The position numbers and the translations under genes are program-made. A stretch of 44,983 bases of DNA, taken from Acidobacteriota bacterium. Its GTDB lineage: Bacteria; Acidobacteriota; Vicinamibacteria; Vicinamibacterales; UBA8438. The notes under the pieces are model-generated. The model did not search any database. It was not told the origin of the DNA and saw only the letters and a list, made by a program, of their open reading frames with translations. The DNA lies in NCBI GenBank assembly GCA_009838525.1, contig VXRJ01000005.1, positions 1-44,983 on the forward strand, in the 5' to 3' direction. Shown piece after piece: positions 1 through 9,081 of this stretch (positions are counted from its first letter, which is position 1; each line of letters opens with the position of its first letter).

Positions 1-150
1 AGGGGGCGGAGGCGGCGGCGGCGGTTCCGGCGCCGGCGGAGGTGGCGGCGGCGGCGGTTCCGGCGGCGGATTGCCGCCACACGCCACGGCGCCAAGCACC
101 AGCACTGCACTTAGACCAACTGCCATCAGGTATCGCCAGGCTGCTTTCAT
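1..150 (-). CDS. Proline-rich lipoprotein, N-terminal part only
   Basis: The gene runs off the left edge, so only the first 50 codons are visible. The start is the ATG at 150, with GGAGA about 8 nt upstream. The product begins with a basic stretch (MKAAWRY) and a hydrophobic segment, and then a Cys at about residue 23 (LGAVACGG) that could be a lipidation site. The -3 residue is Ala, so the lipobox is imperfect. After the Cys come runs of Pro broken by Glu (PPPEPPPP), which would form an extended linker across the periplasm. Lipoproteins with this layout often continue into an OmpA-like peptidoglycan-binding domain, but that part lies outside the window and cannot be confirmed. It is divergent from the receiver-PilZ gene. 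Confidence 0.6.
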   Translation of the reverse strand, partial: MKAAWRYLMAVGLSAVLVLGAVACGGNPPPEPPPPPPPPAPEPPPPPPPP

Positions 151-248
151 GGTTCGATCTCCAGCGTTCAGCGTCCCTCGTCTCCCACCCCGGTCACGTG
201 GGCCGGGCAGCCGGCGGCGCCTGGGAAGACACCACCATTAAGGGCGAA

Positions 249-278
249 AGGTTACTGATTTTGACCAAAGCATGTCAA
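249..278 (-). promoter_or_regulatory. Candidate sigma-70 promoter for the lipoprotein gene
   Basis: On the minus strand a perfect TTGACA (278-273) is followed after 18 nt by TAACCT (254-249), a weak -10 match. It lies about 100 nt upstream of the lipoprotein ATG at 150, in the 190 nt gap between divergent genes. This A/T-richer patch stands out from its GC-rich surroundings. The call rests on sequence similarity alone. Confidence 0.3.
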
Positions 279-340
279 TCGCCATCCGAAGACACGTGTC
301 GGAGTGATCCTGGAGGCCCGAGCAACCGATAAAACGATGG

Positions 341-1078
341 ATGGCGCCCTCCGCAACGGCACCCAAGACCGTCCTGGTGGCCAACCCGACGAATGCCGTC
401 CGCGATCGCTTCTCGGCAGCCCTGCAGGGGGCGGGTCACACCACCATCGGCATCGGCAGCGAACCCGAGCTGCTGTCCTGCCTGCGCAACCGGAGCGATC
501 CGATCGACCTGCTGGTAGTCGACCTCCGACTAGGCTGCCCCGGCGGTGTCAATCTCGTACGCTCGATCCGTTCGCTCGAGAAGGGCCACTGGCCGATTCT
601 CGTCTTCAGCGGATCGATTACCACGGCAGGCGAAGTGCGGGACCTTGCCGCACTGGGCGTTCACGGTTACGTCAACGAGCACAGCGGCGCGGAACGGATC
701 GTGCCTTCACTCGCGCCGCACCTCTTCCCCGACAGTTTCAACCGCCGGGTCAGTCCTCGAGTCCGGCTCGGCATACCGGTCACCTGCCGGGTCGGCGGCA
801 CCATCACCGCCGCGTTTCTTCTGAATCTCGGCAAGGGGGGAATCGGGGTCCGGACAATGATGCCGCCTGAAACCGGCACCGCCGTCTCCGTCCGGTTTCG
901 CCTGCCAGGGGCGGAACAGGATCTGGAGCTGGACGCACGCGTCGCCTGGAGCGACCAACGGCTCGGCATGGGACTGCAGTTCGAGCGCGTGGCGGCCTCG
1001 GATCAGGCCGCCATCGATCAGTTCGTCGATCGTCACGGCGCGGGCGGCGCGGCCGTTGACACTCCGCTGGACTTCTGA
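341..1078 (+). CDS. Atypical response-regulator receiver + PilZ domain protein
   Basis: This 245-residue protein has two domains. Residues about 9-125 have a receiver-like fold pattern with the phospho-acceptor-type Asp at 61 (LLVVDLRL). The acidic pair that normally binds Mg2+ after strand 1 is replaced by N15-P16 (VLVANP), and the conserved Lys near the end is not evident (GYVNEHS). The receiver may therefore not be phosphorylated in the usual way. Residues about 135-235 look like PilZ, a c-di-GMP binding domain: an Arg-rich RRVSPRVR segment is followed by NLGKGGIG, in place of the usual D/N-x-S-x-x-G, so the Ser is missing. A c-di-GMP-linked regulatory role is inferred. No strong ribosome site lies just before the ATG at 341, so the exact start is uncertain. 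Confidence 0.75.
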   Translation: MAPSATAPKTVLVANPTNAVRDRFSAALQGAGHTTIGIGSEPELLSCLRNRSDPIDLLVVDLRLGCPGGVNLVRSIRSLEKGHWPILVFSGSITTAGEVRDLAALGVHGYVNEHSGAERIVPSLAPHLFPDSFNRRVSPRVRLGIPVTCRVGGTITAAFLLNLGKGGIGVRTMMPPETGTAVSVRFRLPGAEQDLELDARVAWSDQRLGMGLQFERVAASDQAAIDQFVDRHGAGGAAVDTPLDF

Positions 1079-1182
1079 CTACGATTTTTTGTGCCTGGGC
1101 GCTGCACGCGACACGCGGCGCCGTCAGGTTGCGGTCCCTCTCGACGAATCCGAACCGGTGTTGGTGACTGAGGTGCGACGCC

Positions 1183-2223
1183 GTGATTGAAGTCCAGAAC
1201 GTCACGAAACACTACGGCCCGGTCGCCGCGGTCAGCGACGTCAGCTTCCGCGTCGAAAAGGGCCAGATCCTCGGATTCCTGGGCCCCAACGGGGCCGGGA
1301 AGACCACCACCATGCGCGTGCTGACCGGCTGCGTGCCGCCCACCGGCGGAACCGCGAAGATCGCCGGCTTCGACGTTATCGATCAACCGATCGAGGCCAA
1401 GCGACGGACCGGCTACCTGCCCGAGACGCCTCCCCTCTACCCCGACATGACGGTGCGGGAGTACCTCACCTTCTGCGCGCGCATAAACGGTCTGTCGTCA
1501 TCGGAACGGAAGCGGCGGATCGACGAGGCGATGGCGCGGACAAGCGTGGGCGATATGGCGGATCGCCACTGCGGCAAGCTCTCGAAGGGTTACCGGCAGC
1601 GGGTGGGCCTGGCCCAGGCCATTCTCCACAACCCTGACGTCCTCGTGCTCGACGAACCGACCGCCGGACTGGATCCGAAGCAGATTATCGAGACGCGCGA
1701 GTTGATCAAGGCGCTCGCCGGCGACCACACGATCATCCTGAGCACCCACATTCTTCCCGAGGTGTCGCAGACATGCGAGCGCGTGGTGATCATCAACCGT
1801 GGCAAGGTGGTGGCGGAAGACACGCCCGAGAACCTGACCGGACGCCTGCAGGGGTCCGAGACGGTCCGGCTGCGGATCGATGCCGGGGGCGCGGACCTGG
1901 AAGCGCCGCTGCGCGAGACACCGGGCGTGGCGTCAATAACCGTCGGCGTCGCGGACGGCGACGGCGTGCTGGTCGACGTGCAGGCGGAGTCGGGCGCCGA
2001 CATCCGGCGCGGGCTCGCCAACGCGGTCGTGACCCGCGGCTGGGGCCTGCTGGAAATGACACGGGCACGCCTGAGCCTGGAAGAGATCTTTCTGGAGCTG
2101 ACGACCGAGGAGGCCGACGAGCCGGTTGCGGGGGAGGCTGCGCAGGACGACGGCGCTCTGGAACAGGAGGCCCCGGAGGAACCGTCAGCCCCCGGCGGGG
2201 CGGGGAGACAGGACAATGGCTAA
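1183..2223 (+). CDS. ABC transporter ATP-binding protein, GldA-like
   Basis: This is the cytoplasmic ATPase of an ABC export system (346 aa), starting at GTG 1183. It shows Walker A GPNGAGKT (residues 34-41), signature LSKGYRQR (133-140), Walker B VLVLDEP (153-159), a D-loop AGLDP and the switch His in STH. The family (ABC-2 / GldA / NosF-like) energises permeases of the type encoded next. The last ~35 residues form an acidic, Pro- and Gly-rich tail beyond the normal ATPase end. The gene overlaps the permease gene by 8 nt, so the two are probably translationally coupled. Together with the GldG-like and DUF4340 genes it forms a four-gene operon. The substrate cannot be read from sequence. Confidence 0.9.
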   Translation: MIEVQNVTKHYGPVAAVSDVSFRVEKGQILGFLGPNGAGKTTTMRVLTGCVPPTGGTAKIAGFDVIDQPIEAKRRTGYLPETPPLYPDMTVREYLTFCARINGLSSSERKRRIDEAMARTSVGDMADRHCGKLSKGYRQRVGLAQAILHNPDVLVLDEPTAGLDPKQIIETRELIKALAGDHTIILSTHILPEVSQTCERVVIINRGKVVAEDTPENLTGRLQGSETVRLRIDAGGADLEAPLRETPGVASITVGVADGDGVLVDVQAESGADIRRGLANAVVTRGWGLLEMTRARLSLEEIFLELTTEEADEPVAGEAAQDDGALEQEAPEEPSAPGGAGRQDNG

Positions 2224-2986
2224 CATCCTCGCGATCGCGCAAAAGGAGTTTCGGGCCTACTTCGTCTCGCCGATTGCCTATGTCGTGGTTGGCTTCTTCG
2301 CCCTGCTGTACGGCTACTTCTATGTCGCCAGCCTCAGTTTCATGGTGCAGTTCAGCGCTCAGGCGGGCATGTTCGGCGGTGGGCCGCAGACCATCAACAT
2401 CAACGAGTTCATGGTACGGCCGCTCCTTGCGAACACGTCGATCGTCATGATGTTCACGCTTCCGTTCCTGACCGCGCGCGCCTACGCGGAAGAGAAGCGT
2501 TCCGGCACGATCGAGCTGCTGCTCACCTCGCCGCTGACCGACCTGCAGATTATCCTCGGGAAGTTCCTCGGCGCGATGGCGCTCTTCACGCTGATGCTTG
2601 CGGTGACCGGCGTTCACATCGTCATCCTGTTCATCTACGGCGAGCCGGAACTCGGGCCGATCCTGAGCGGCTATCTCGGCCTCCTGCTGATGGGCGCGTC
2701 GTTCGTTTCGCTCGGCCTGCTGGTGTCGAGCACGACGCGGAACCAGGTCGTGGCGGGAGTGGTGACCTACTCTCTCGTGCTTCTCTTCTTCGTAATGGAC
2801 TGGATGGCGGATTCGGCGGGCCCGGTGGCCGGCGCCATCATGCGAGCGCTCGCGATCCGGGCGCCGTTCGACGACTTTGCGCAGGGCGTGATCGACACGG
2901 CGCATCTCGCCTATTACCTCAGCTTCATCGTGTTTGGCCTCTTCCTGACGGCGAAGTCGGTCGACAGTGAACGATGGCGCGCGTAG
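2216..2986 (+). CDS. ABC-2 type permease, GldF-like
   Basis: This inner-membrane permease has 256 residues. The start is the ATG at 2216, inside the end of the ATPase gene, with GGGAGACAGGA just upstream. The product opens with the short cytoplasmic IAQKEFRAYFVSPIAY element typical of ABC-2/GldF permeases and has about six hydrophobic segments. EEKRSGTIELLLTSPL, the conserved cytoplasmic loop of this family, is present. Paired with the preceding ATPase it would make the core of an export or membrane-remodelling system. In Bacteroidetes the homologues are linked to gliding. In other phyla they occur with GldG and DUF4340 proteins without gliding, so motility should not be assumed here. Confidence 0.88.
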   Translation: MANILAIAQKEFRAYFVSPIAYVVVGFFALLYGYFYVASLSFMVQFSAQAGMFGGGPQTININEFMVRPLLANTSIVMMFTLPFLTARAYAEEKRSGTIELLLTSPLTDLQIILGKFLGAMALFTLMLAVTGVHIVILFIYGEPELGPILSGYLGLLLMGASFVSLGLLVSSTTRNQVVAGVVTYSLVLLFFVMDWMADSAGPVAGAIMRALAIRAPFDDFAQGVIDTAHLAYYLSFIVFGLFLTAKSVDSERWRA

Positions 2987-3011
2987 GCACGAACCGAGGT
3001 AGACAAGAAAG

Positions 3012-4649
3012 ATGGTGAACAGGATTCTGGCAGCGCTCGGCTGGGTGGGTGTCGCCCTGGTGTTCGTTGGCGTCGCGGTCCGGTTCCTCCTCCCCGAGCA
3101 GCAGGAACTCTGGTACTGGCTGGCCGTTGCGGGCCTTGCGCTGGTAGTGATCCACACGGCAACGCAGTGGCGCGAGATTCTGGCGCTTGCCGGGCAGCGG
3201 CAGACGCGCGCCGGCGCACTCGCGACCACCGGCATCGTGCTGGCGCTCGGCATCGTGGTCGCGGCCAATTTCATCCTGTCGCGGCAGAACCGGCGCTGGG
3301 ATCTGACGGCCGCGCAGCAGTACTCGTTGTCGGATCAGACGCGCCGCGTGGTGGAATCGCTCGAGTCGCCCGTCAACGTCCTTGTTTTCGCCCGCGAGGC
3401 GGAGTTCCCGCGCTTCCGCGACCGGTTCGACGAGTACGAGTACCTCTCGTCACAGGTGGAGGTGGAGTACATCGATGTCGACCAGAATCCCGTCCGGGCG
3501 CGACAGTACGAGATCGACGTCTACGGAACGATCGTCTTTGAATTCGAAGGGCGGACCGAACGAACCACCGCCAGCACCGAGCAGGAACTGACCAACGCGC
3601 TCATCAAGGTGGTGGAAGGAGAGGAACGGACCGTCTACTTCGTCCAGGGACATGGCGAGGCGGACCCCGAAGGCGATGGGCGCGATGGCTATCGCGCGGT
3701 TACCGGCGCGCTGCAACGGGACAACTTCCGCATCGAGACCATCGTGCTGGCCCAGGCTGCCGAAGTGCCCGCCGATGCCACGGTGATCGTGGTCGCTGGG
3801 CCCGACACCGACTTGCTGCCGGGCGAGACGGACCTGTTGCGCGACTATCTGGAAGGCGGCGGCAAGCTGCTGCTCCTGCTCGATCCGCCCGAGACGAATG
3901 ACGATCCGCCGGCGCCGAACCTGGAGGCGCTCACCGCCGAATGGGGCATCGAGTTGGGTAACGATGTGGTCGTCGATGCGAGCGGCGTCGGCCAGCTCCT
4001 CGGAACCGACGCCTCGGTGCCTGTCGCCGCCACCTATCCGCCGCACGCGATTACGGAGAACTTCGCCCTGCTGACCGCCTTTCCACTTGCCCGCTCCGTG
4101 CAGCCGGTGGCCGGAGGCGCCAACGGGCGGACCGCCGAGGCGATCGTGCAGACGAGCGAACGGAGCTGGGCGGAAGCGGACCTGGCGCAGCTCCAGACGG
4201 GCGAAGTGACGCTGGACGAACCGGCGGGCGACCGGCCTGGGCCCGTGATCATCGCAGCCGTCGTGTCCCAGACCGTGGACCGGCCGGACGGCGCGGAAAC
4301 GGACGCTTCGGCAGATGATGCCGCGGCGGACCCCGGCGAAGGCGGTGACGGCGGCGAAGACGCCGAGGACGACGCGCCACTGCAGGCCCGCCTTGCCGTC
4401 TTCGGTGACTCCGACTTCGCGTCGAATGCCGCCGTCGGCATTCAGGGAAACCGCGATCTCCTGCTCAACGCCGTCAACTGGCTCGCGCAACAGGAGAACC
4501 TGATCGCGATCCGGCCGCGCGAGCCCGAGGATCGGCGGATCACGTTGACCGCCGACCAGCAGACCCGCATCTACTGGCTTTCCCTCGCCATCGTTCCCGG
4601 GGGCATCCTGGCCCTCGGCTTCGTGACGTGGTGGAACCGTCGCGGATAA
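3012..4649 (+). CDS. GldG-family ABC transporter auxiliary protein
   Basis: This 545-residue membrane-anchored protein has hydrophobic segments near residues 5-25, 33-50 and 72-92, and a final one near 520-540. Between them lies a large extracytoplasmic region resembling the GldG / ABC-auxiliary family: after the third segment comes RRWDLTAAQQYSLSDQT, then a domain with VYFVQGHGEAD and YLEGGGKLLLLLDPP motifs typical of the family. An acidic, low-complexity insert of Ala, Asp, Glu and Gly (about 425-458) precedes the last soluble block with FGDSDFASN. It follows the permease by 25 nt and precedes the DUF4340 gene by 16 nt, so it is in the same operon. Its function is unknown beyond being a partner of the ATPase-permease pair. 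Confidence 0.82.
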   Translation: MVNRILAALGWVGVALVFVGVAVRFLLPEQQELWYWLAVAGLALVVIHTATQWREILALAGQRQTRAGALATTGIVLALGIVVAANFILSRQNRRWDLTAAQQYSLSDQTRRVVESLESPVNVLVFAREAEFPRFRDRFDEYEYLSSQVEVEYIDVDQNPVRARQYEIDVYGTIVFEFEGRTERTTASTEQELTNALIKVVEGEERTVYFVQGHGEADPEGDGRDGYRAVTGALQRDNFRIETIVLAQAAEVPADATVIVVAGPDTDLLPGETDLLRDYLEGGGKLLLLLDPPETNDDPPAPNLEALTAEWGIELGNDVVVDASGVGQLLGTDASVPVAATYPPHAITENFALLTAFPLARSVQPVAGGANGRTAEAIVQTSERSWAEADLAQLQTGEVTLDEPAGDRPGPVIIAAVVSQTVDRPDGAETDASADDAAADPGEGGDGGEDAEDDAPLQARLAVFGDSDFASNAAVGIQGNRDLLLNAVNWLAQQENLIAIRPREPEDRRITLTADQQTRIYWLSLAIVPGGILALGFVTWWNRRG

Positions 4650-4665
4650 CGGGTACGACTCAGCC

Positions 4666-6084
4666 ATGCGAAGCCTCCGGTCCACGTTGGTGCTGCTGGT
4701 GGCGTTCCTCGTCATTGGCGGCTACGCCTGGTTCGTCGAGCGGGAACGGCCCCCCGCGTCCGAAGCGGACACGCCCGAACAGGCGTTCGGTGATCTCGAG
4801 GCCGACACCATAACCGCACTCACCGTCACCGCCGACAACGGCGACGTGACCGAGCTATCGCGCGCCAGCGAGGGAGCGAACGACTGGACCGTGACGTCGC
4901 CGGTCGATGCGCCGGCCGACGGCAACGCGGCGTCGGCGATCGCCAGCAGCGTGGCCAGCCTGGAGATCCGGCGTGTCGTCCAGGAGACCGTCACGGACCT
5001 CTCCCCCTTCGGCCTGGCGCCCCCGGGGTTCGCTGTGACTTTCGCCGCCGCGGACGGAGAGCCGCTCACGGTCGCGGTAGGCGACGAGACCCCTACCGGC
5101 GGCGAACGCTACGCCACGATCGGTGACGGCCGCCTGCTGCTGATTCCCGGCTTCCTGGATACGACCCTCAACCGCAACACGTTCGACCTCCGGGACCGGT
5201 CGGTTCTCGAGTTCACCGGTCCGGACACCACCTCGCTCACCATCGACCATGCCGGCGTCCCGGCCGACGGTCAGTTCGAAGGGAGGCTTCGCTTCGCGAA
5301 GGCGGAGGGAGACTGGCGGATCGTGGAGCCGCTTGATGTCCGTGCCGATTTCGGTCTGGTCGAAGCGCTCGTCGGACGTGTCGGATCGGCCGAGATGCTG
5401 ACTATCGTCGAGGAAGCGGCGGAGGGCGAAGCGCTCGCGCAGTACGGCCTGGAGACGCCACGCGCCACCGCCGCGATTGCGGTGGCGGGCGAGACGCACA
5501 CCCTGCTGATCGGCGAGGAGACCCCGGAAACGACGGTCTGGGCCCGGGACGCATCCCGCCCCCTGGTCTTCACGGTCGACGCCGCGATGGTGGACGAGCT
5601 GCTGCGGGGCAGCGAGACCTACCGGCAGGCGGATCTGTTCGACTTTCGGCCGTTCAACGTGACCGAGCTGGTCATCGAGCGGGAGGGCCGGACCATTCGA
5701 TTCGAGAAGGAAGTTCCGCCGGACGGCGACGACGATGCGGACGCGCCGCTGGTGTCGACCGCCGACGACGTCTGGCGCCGCGTCGAACCGTCCCCCGAGG
5801 AGATCGAACGGTCCCGGATCGACGCACTGCTTCGAGGGCTCTCGAACCTGTCGGCGGATGGATTTGCCGCGAGCCGCGACGGCATCGGCCTCGACGACCC
5901 CACGTTGCGGGTCACCGCCACGTTCGGCGACGGCGTGACGGAAACCGCGCTCATCAACCGGGCCGATGATGCGGCGCACGGAGCGCACGGCGACGAACCG
6001 GGAGCCGCGATCCTGGACGTCGCGGCAGTGGACACCGCCCTGGAAGCGCTAGACGCGCTCGATCCGAACGTCCCGTCGGAGTGA
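4666..6084 (+). CDS. DUF4340 domain protein
   Basis: This 472-residue protein has one N-terminal membrane segment (residues about 4-18, STLVLLVAFLVIGGYAW) that acts as an uncleaved anchor or signal, followed by an all-soluble, Asp/Glu-rich region. It contains two or three related units built around phrases like W-x-(I/V)-x-x-P-x-D-x-x-A (DWTVTSPVDAPAD, DWRIVEPLDVRAD, WRRVEPSPEEI) and PFGLxxP / YGLETP. These are the repeats that define DUF4340. The family is regularly encoded beside GldG-like genes, as here. The role is unknown; an extracytoplasmic scaffold for the ABC system is inferred from context only. Confidence 0.78.
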   Translation: MRSLRSTLVLLVAFLVIGGYAWFVERERPPASEADTPEQAFGDLEADTITALTVTADNGDVTELSRASEGANDWTVTSPVDAPADGNAASAIASSVASLEIRRVVQETVTDLSPFGLAPPGFAVTFAAADGEPLTVAVGDETPTGGERYATIGDGRLLLIPGFLDTTLNRNTFDLRDRSVLEFTGPDTTSLTIDHAGVPADGQFEGRLRFAKAEGDWRIVEPLDVRADFGLVEALVGRVGSAEMLTIVEEAAEGEALAQYGLETPRATAAIAVAGETHTLLIGEETPETTVWARDASRPLVFTVDAAMVDELLRGSETYRQADLFDFRPFNVTELVIEREGRTIRFEKEVPPDGDDDADAPLVSTADDVWRRVEPSPEEIERSRIDALLRGLSNLSADGFAASRDGIGLDDPTLRVTATFGDGVTETALINRADDAAHGAHGDEPGAAILDVAAVDTALEALDALDPNVPSE

Positions 6085-6087
6085 GCC

Positions 6088-7698
6088 GTGCCTGCGGTCA
6101 CTCGGCTCCGGCTCGCCGGTTCCGTGGCGGCAATCGCGCTGCTGCTGACGGGTTGCGTTGTCCGGCGGCCACCGGCGACCGTCGCCCTTCCCGGCGTTTC
6201 CAATCTCCCGGCCGGCGCCGTGCCCGAGAGCGCCGCCGACGTCGGCGCCGACACGCCGCTCGGTTCGACCCTCGATGCGATCTTCAACGACCCCGACCTC
6301 GGCCCCGTGGTCTGGAGCGCGGAGATGCGCGTGCTTCGGGGCCAGGTGCTCCGGTTGCCCGACGAGACGCTCTATGCCCGCAATCAGCATCTGCTGCTGA
6401 CGCCCGCCTCGACCATGAAGGTGGTGACGGTTGCCGCCGCCGCCGAGCGGCTTGGCTGGAATCACCGCTTCGAAACTACGCTGGCGGCGACAGGTGAGAT
6501 CCGCGAGGGCACGTTGGAGGGCGATCTCGTGGTCAGGGGCACGGGCGATCCGACGATCAACGCGCCCGGAACGGAGGATCTGTTCGCTCGCTGGGCCGGC
6601 GAGCTGCGCGCACGCGGAATCGTGCGGATCGCCGGACGCATCATCGGCGACGACGATGCGTTCGATGGCGGCAGGCGCGGCGAGGAGACGGCGGGCCTGG
6701 GCGCAGGCTGGGCGTGGGACGACCTCGCTCTTGCGTTCTCGGCGCCGGCCGGCGCGTTGCAGCAGCACGAGAACGTCGTGGAGCTTGCCGTGTCGCCGGC
6801 CGATTCCCCCGGCAGTCCGGCCCGGATCGAGATTCGCGCGCCGCGCGTGACACCAGGCTCTGCCAGTGGAGTCACGCTGATCAACCAGACGGTGACGCGC
6901 CCGGAGGGAGGCAACACGAACATCCGGCTGAGCCGGCGGCCGGATGGCGGGGCGCTGTTGGTCACCGGGGAGATCCCGCTCGGCGCACCGGCCGCCGTCC
7001 GGACCGGCGCGGTTTCCGATCCCACCCTCTTCTTCGTGCAGGGCCTGCGGACCGCGCTGCAGCGGGCGGGCGTCGACGTGGAAGGGGAAGCTATCGACAT
7101 CGATCAGTTCGACCCGGCGGTGAAGCAGACCCTGCGCCAGCGACTGCGGCCGCTCATCCGGCATGAATCGGAACCGCTGTCGACGATTGCGGTTCAACTG
7201 ATGAAGCGGAGTCAGAACCTGTACGCGGAATCGCTGCTGCAGCATCTGGGTGTCGTCACGGGAGGGACCGGCGAGGCGGGGCCGGCCGCCGCGGAAGCCG
7301 TTCTGGAGGAGTGGGGCATCGGAGGATCCCGGGCGATCGTCGCGGACGGTTCAGGGCTCTCCCGCTACAACGCGCTGAGTTCCGCCGGGCTGCTCGACGT
7401 GCTCGCGCGGCTGTGGCGCGATCCCCGTCACCGCGAACCGTTTGTCGACACCCTCCCGGTGGCAGGCCGCGACGGGACGCTGCGCAGCCGGATGGTCGGC
7501 AGCGCCGCCGATGGCGCGGTGCGGGCGAAGACCGGCTCGATGACACGCGTCCGCGCGCTGGCCGGCTACGTCGTAGCGCAGGGCCGCGAGCCCATTGCGT
7601 TCGCGATTCTGGCGAACAACTACACCGTACCGTCCGCGGAGATAACACGGGCCATCGACGCCGCGGTCGTCGCGATCGCGGCCCACGCCCAGCCGTGA
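6088..7698 (+). CDS. dacB: D-alanyl-D-alanine carboxypeptidase/endopeptidase, PBP4 (S13) family
   Basis: This 536-residue peptidoglycan hydrolase starts at GTG 6088, 3 nt after the DUF4340 stop. The N-terminus is a lipoprotein signal (AIALLLTGC, Cys23). Active-site motifs of the S13 family are present: S108-T-M-K111 (SxxK), SGLSRYN in the second half, and KTG (RAKTGSM) near residue 475. The insertion between the first and second motifs (about 120-330) matches the extra domains of PBP4. The enzyme cleaves D-Ala-D-Ala or D-Ala-mDAP bonds in the periplasm. A lipid anchor is less usual than the soluble form found in E. coli. It is the last gene of the plus-strand block and converges on queC across 48 nt in which no clear terminator was seen. 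Confidence 0.9.
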   Translation: MPAVTRLRLAGSVAAIALLLTGCVVRRPPATVALPGVSNLPAGAVPESAADVGADTPLGSTLDAIFNDPDLGPVVWSAEMRVLRGQVLRLPDETLYARNQHLLLTPASTMKVVTVAAAAERLGWNHRFETTLAATGEIREGTLEGDLVVRGTGDPTINAPGTEDLFARWAGELRARGIVRIAGRIIGDDDAFDGGRRGEETAGLGAGWAWDDLALAFSAPAGALQQHENVVELAVSPADSPGSPARIEIRAPRVTPGSASGVTLINQTVTRPEGGNTNIRLSRRPDGGALLVTGEIPLGAPAAVRTGAVSDPTLFFVQGLRTALQRAGVDVEGEAIDIDQFDPAVKQTLRQRLRPLIRHESEPLSTIAVQLMKRSQNLYAESLLQHLGVVTGGTGEAGPAAAEAVLEEWGIGGSRAIVADGSGLSRYNALSSAGLLDVLARLWRDPRHREPFVDTLPVAGRDGTLRSRMVGSAADGAVRAKTGSMTRVRALAGYVVAQGREPIAFAILANNYTVPSAEITRAIDAAVVAIAAHAQP

Positions 7699-7746
7699 AC
7701 GGAGCAGACCCGGCGGTGGCGGCGGCAGGAGGCGCCGGGGATTCGA

Positions 7747-8442
7747 TCAGGTTCGCGCAACGACCGGATCGGGCACACCGGCTTCGGTGAATCCCCGCGC
7801 GCGAAGGCGGCAACTGTCACACCGCCCGCACGGCCGCCCGTCGGCCACCGGGTCGTAGCAACTGTGCGTCAGCCCGTAGTCGAGGCCCAGCGCCATGCCA
7901 CGACGGATGATGTCCGCCTTCGTCATCGCGATCAGTGGCGTGTGGACACGAAAACGCGCCCCTTGGACCCCTGCTCTCGTCGCCAGCGCCGCAAGCCGTT
8001 CGAACTCCCGGATGTACTCCGGACGGCAGTCGGGATAGCCGGAATAGTCGAGCGCGTTGACGCCAATCACGAGGTCGGTCGCGCCGAGCGCCTCCGCCCA
8101 GGCGAGCGCGAGAGACAGCAGTACCGTGTTGCGCGCCGGGACGTAGGTCGGCGGGATCGCGCCGTCGTCCAGCGGCCGGTCCTTCGGCACCTCTCCCGTG
8201 CCGGTGAGCGCCGATCCCCCCATCGCGGAAAGATCGACCGGCAGTTCCAGGTGTGCATCGACGCCGAGCGCCGCGGCGACGCGCCGTGCCGCCTCAATCT
8301 CCTGCGCATGCACCTGGCCGTAACGGACCGTGAGGGCATGCAGGGCCAGGCCGTCCGTCCTGGCGATTGCGCCGGCGGTGTACGAATCGAGGCCGCCGCT
8401 CAGCAGCAGTACCGCGTGACGGGCGGCGAGGTCAGACGCCAC
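7747..8442 (-). CDS. queC: 7-cyano-7-deazaguanine synthase (preQ0 synthase)
   Basis: The enzyme converts 7-carboxy-7-deazaguanine to preQ0 using ATP and ammonia, a step of queuosine biosynthesis. The PP-loop LLLSGGLDS is near residue 15. The C-terminal zinc site is complete: HSC, then CGRCDSC (Cys-x2-Cys-x2-Cys). An upstream ATG would give 281 residues, but the extra part lies entirely inside queE in another frame. The GTG at 8442 gives 231 residues, the usual family length, and overlaps the end of queE by 11 nt, so that start is preferred. It is the last gene of the long minus-strand run and converges with dacB. Confidence 0.93.
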   Translation of the reverse strand: MASDLAARHAVLLLSGGLDSYTAGAIARTDGLALHALTVRYGQVHAQEIEAARRVAAALGVDAHLELPVDLSAMGGSALTGTGEVPKDRPLDDGAIPPTYVPARNTVLLSLALAWAEALGATDLVIGVNALDYSGYPDCRPEYIREFERLAALATRAGVQGARFRVHTPLIAMTKADIIRRGMALGLDYGLTHSCYDPVADGRPCGRCDSCRLRARGFTEAGVPDPVVART

Positions 8443-9073
8443 GGGTTTCCGCGCCCCAAAGGTACTTGTGCAACTGGACCTGCACGCGCCCCGGCACGCG
8501 ATCTTCCAACACCCAGGCGGAAAGCACCGAGGGATCGAGTTCGCCGTGGACGGGTGACAAGAGCACGGCGCGGCAACGCCGGTCGAGCCCATGCTCCCGG
8601 ACGACGTCGCGCGCGAACTCGTAGTCCGCCCGGTCGGCGATGACGAACTTCACTTCGTCGTGCGTTGCAAGCCGCTCCAGGTTGCCCCAGTCGTTCCGTT
8701 CCGACTCTCCGCTGCCCGGACACTTGACGTCGACCACCTTGACGACCTCGCGCGGCACCGCCGAGATGTCGATGTGGCCGCCCGTCTCCAGCAGAACCGT
8801 CTTGCCGCGGTCCAGCAGCCGCCGCATCAAGGGATACACCTCCGACTGGAGCAGCGGCTCGCCGCCGGTGATCTCGACCAGCGGACAATCGTACGCGCCG
8901 ATGCGTTCCAGGACATCGTCCACGGACGCCGGTTCCCCCTCGGCGAAGGCGTACGCCGTGTCGCACCATCGGCAGCGCAGGTCGCAAGCGGTCAGGCGAA
9001 CAAAGACGCACGGCCTCCCGCTGAAGCTCGACTCACCCTGAATCGAATAGAAGATCTCGTTGACCGTCAGCAT
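8432..9073 (-). CDS. queE: 7-carboxy-7-deazaguanine synthase, radical SAM
   Basis: This 213-residue radical SAM enzyme makes 7-carboxy-7-deazaguanine from 6-carboxy-tetrahydropterin. The 4Fe-4S binding motif C30-x3-C34-x2-C37 (CDLRCRWC) follows the family N-terminus [20 protein letters not shown] is the SAM-binding GGE motif. It lies 8 nt after nth and overlaps queC, so nth-queE-queC is likely one transcript. With queA at 20006-21046, three queuosine genes fall in this window. QueD, QueF, QueG and Tgt are not seen and must lie elsewhere. Confidence 0.93.
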   Translation of the reverse strand: MLTVNEIFYSIQGESSFSGRPCVFVRLTACDLRCRWCDTAYAFAEGEPASVDDVLERIGAYDCPLVEITGGEPLLQSEVYPLMRRLLDRGKTVLLETGGHIDISAVPREVVKVVDVKCPGSGESERNDWGNLERLATHDEVKFVIADRADYEFARDVVREHGLDRRCRAVLLSPVHGELDPSVLSAWVLEDRVPGRVQVQLHKYLWGAETRGV

Positions 9074-9081
9074 CGCTCATC

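Noticed and set aside
1..60. Dense GGC/GGTTCC repeat tract that could be a tandem repeat or regulatory element
   Set aside because: It is explained by Pro/Glu codons of the minus-strand lipoprotein linker.
1183..6084. Gliding motility locus
   Set aside because: GldA/F/G-like genes occur in many non-gliding bacteria and no other gliding gene is in the window.
7747..8592. QueC read from an ATG at 8592 (281 residues)
   Set aside because: The extra 50 residues are unlike QueC and overlap queE; GTG 8442 gives the normal family length.
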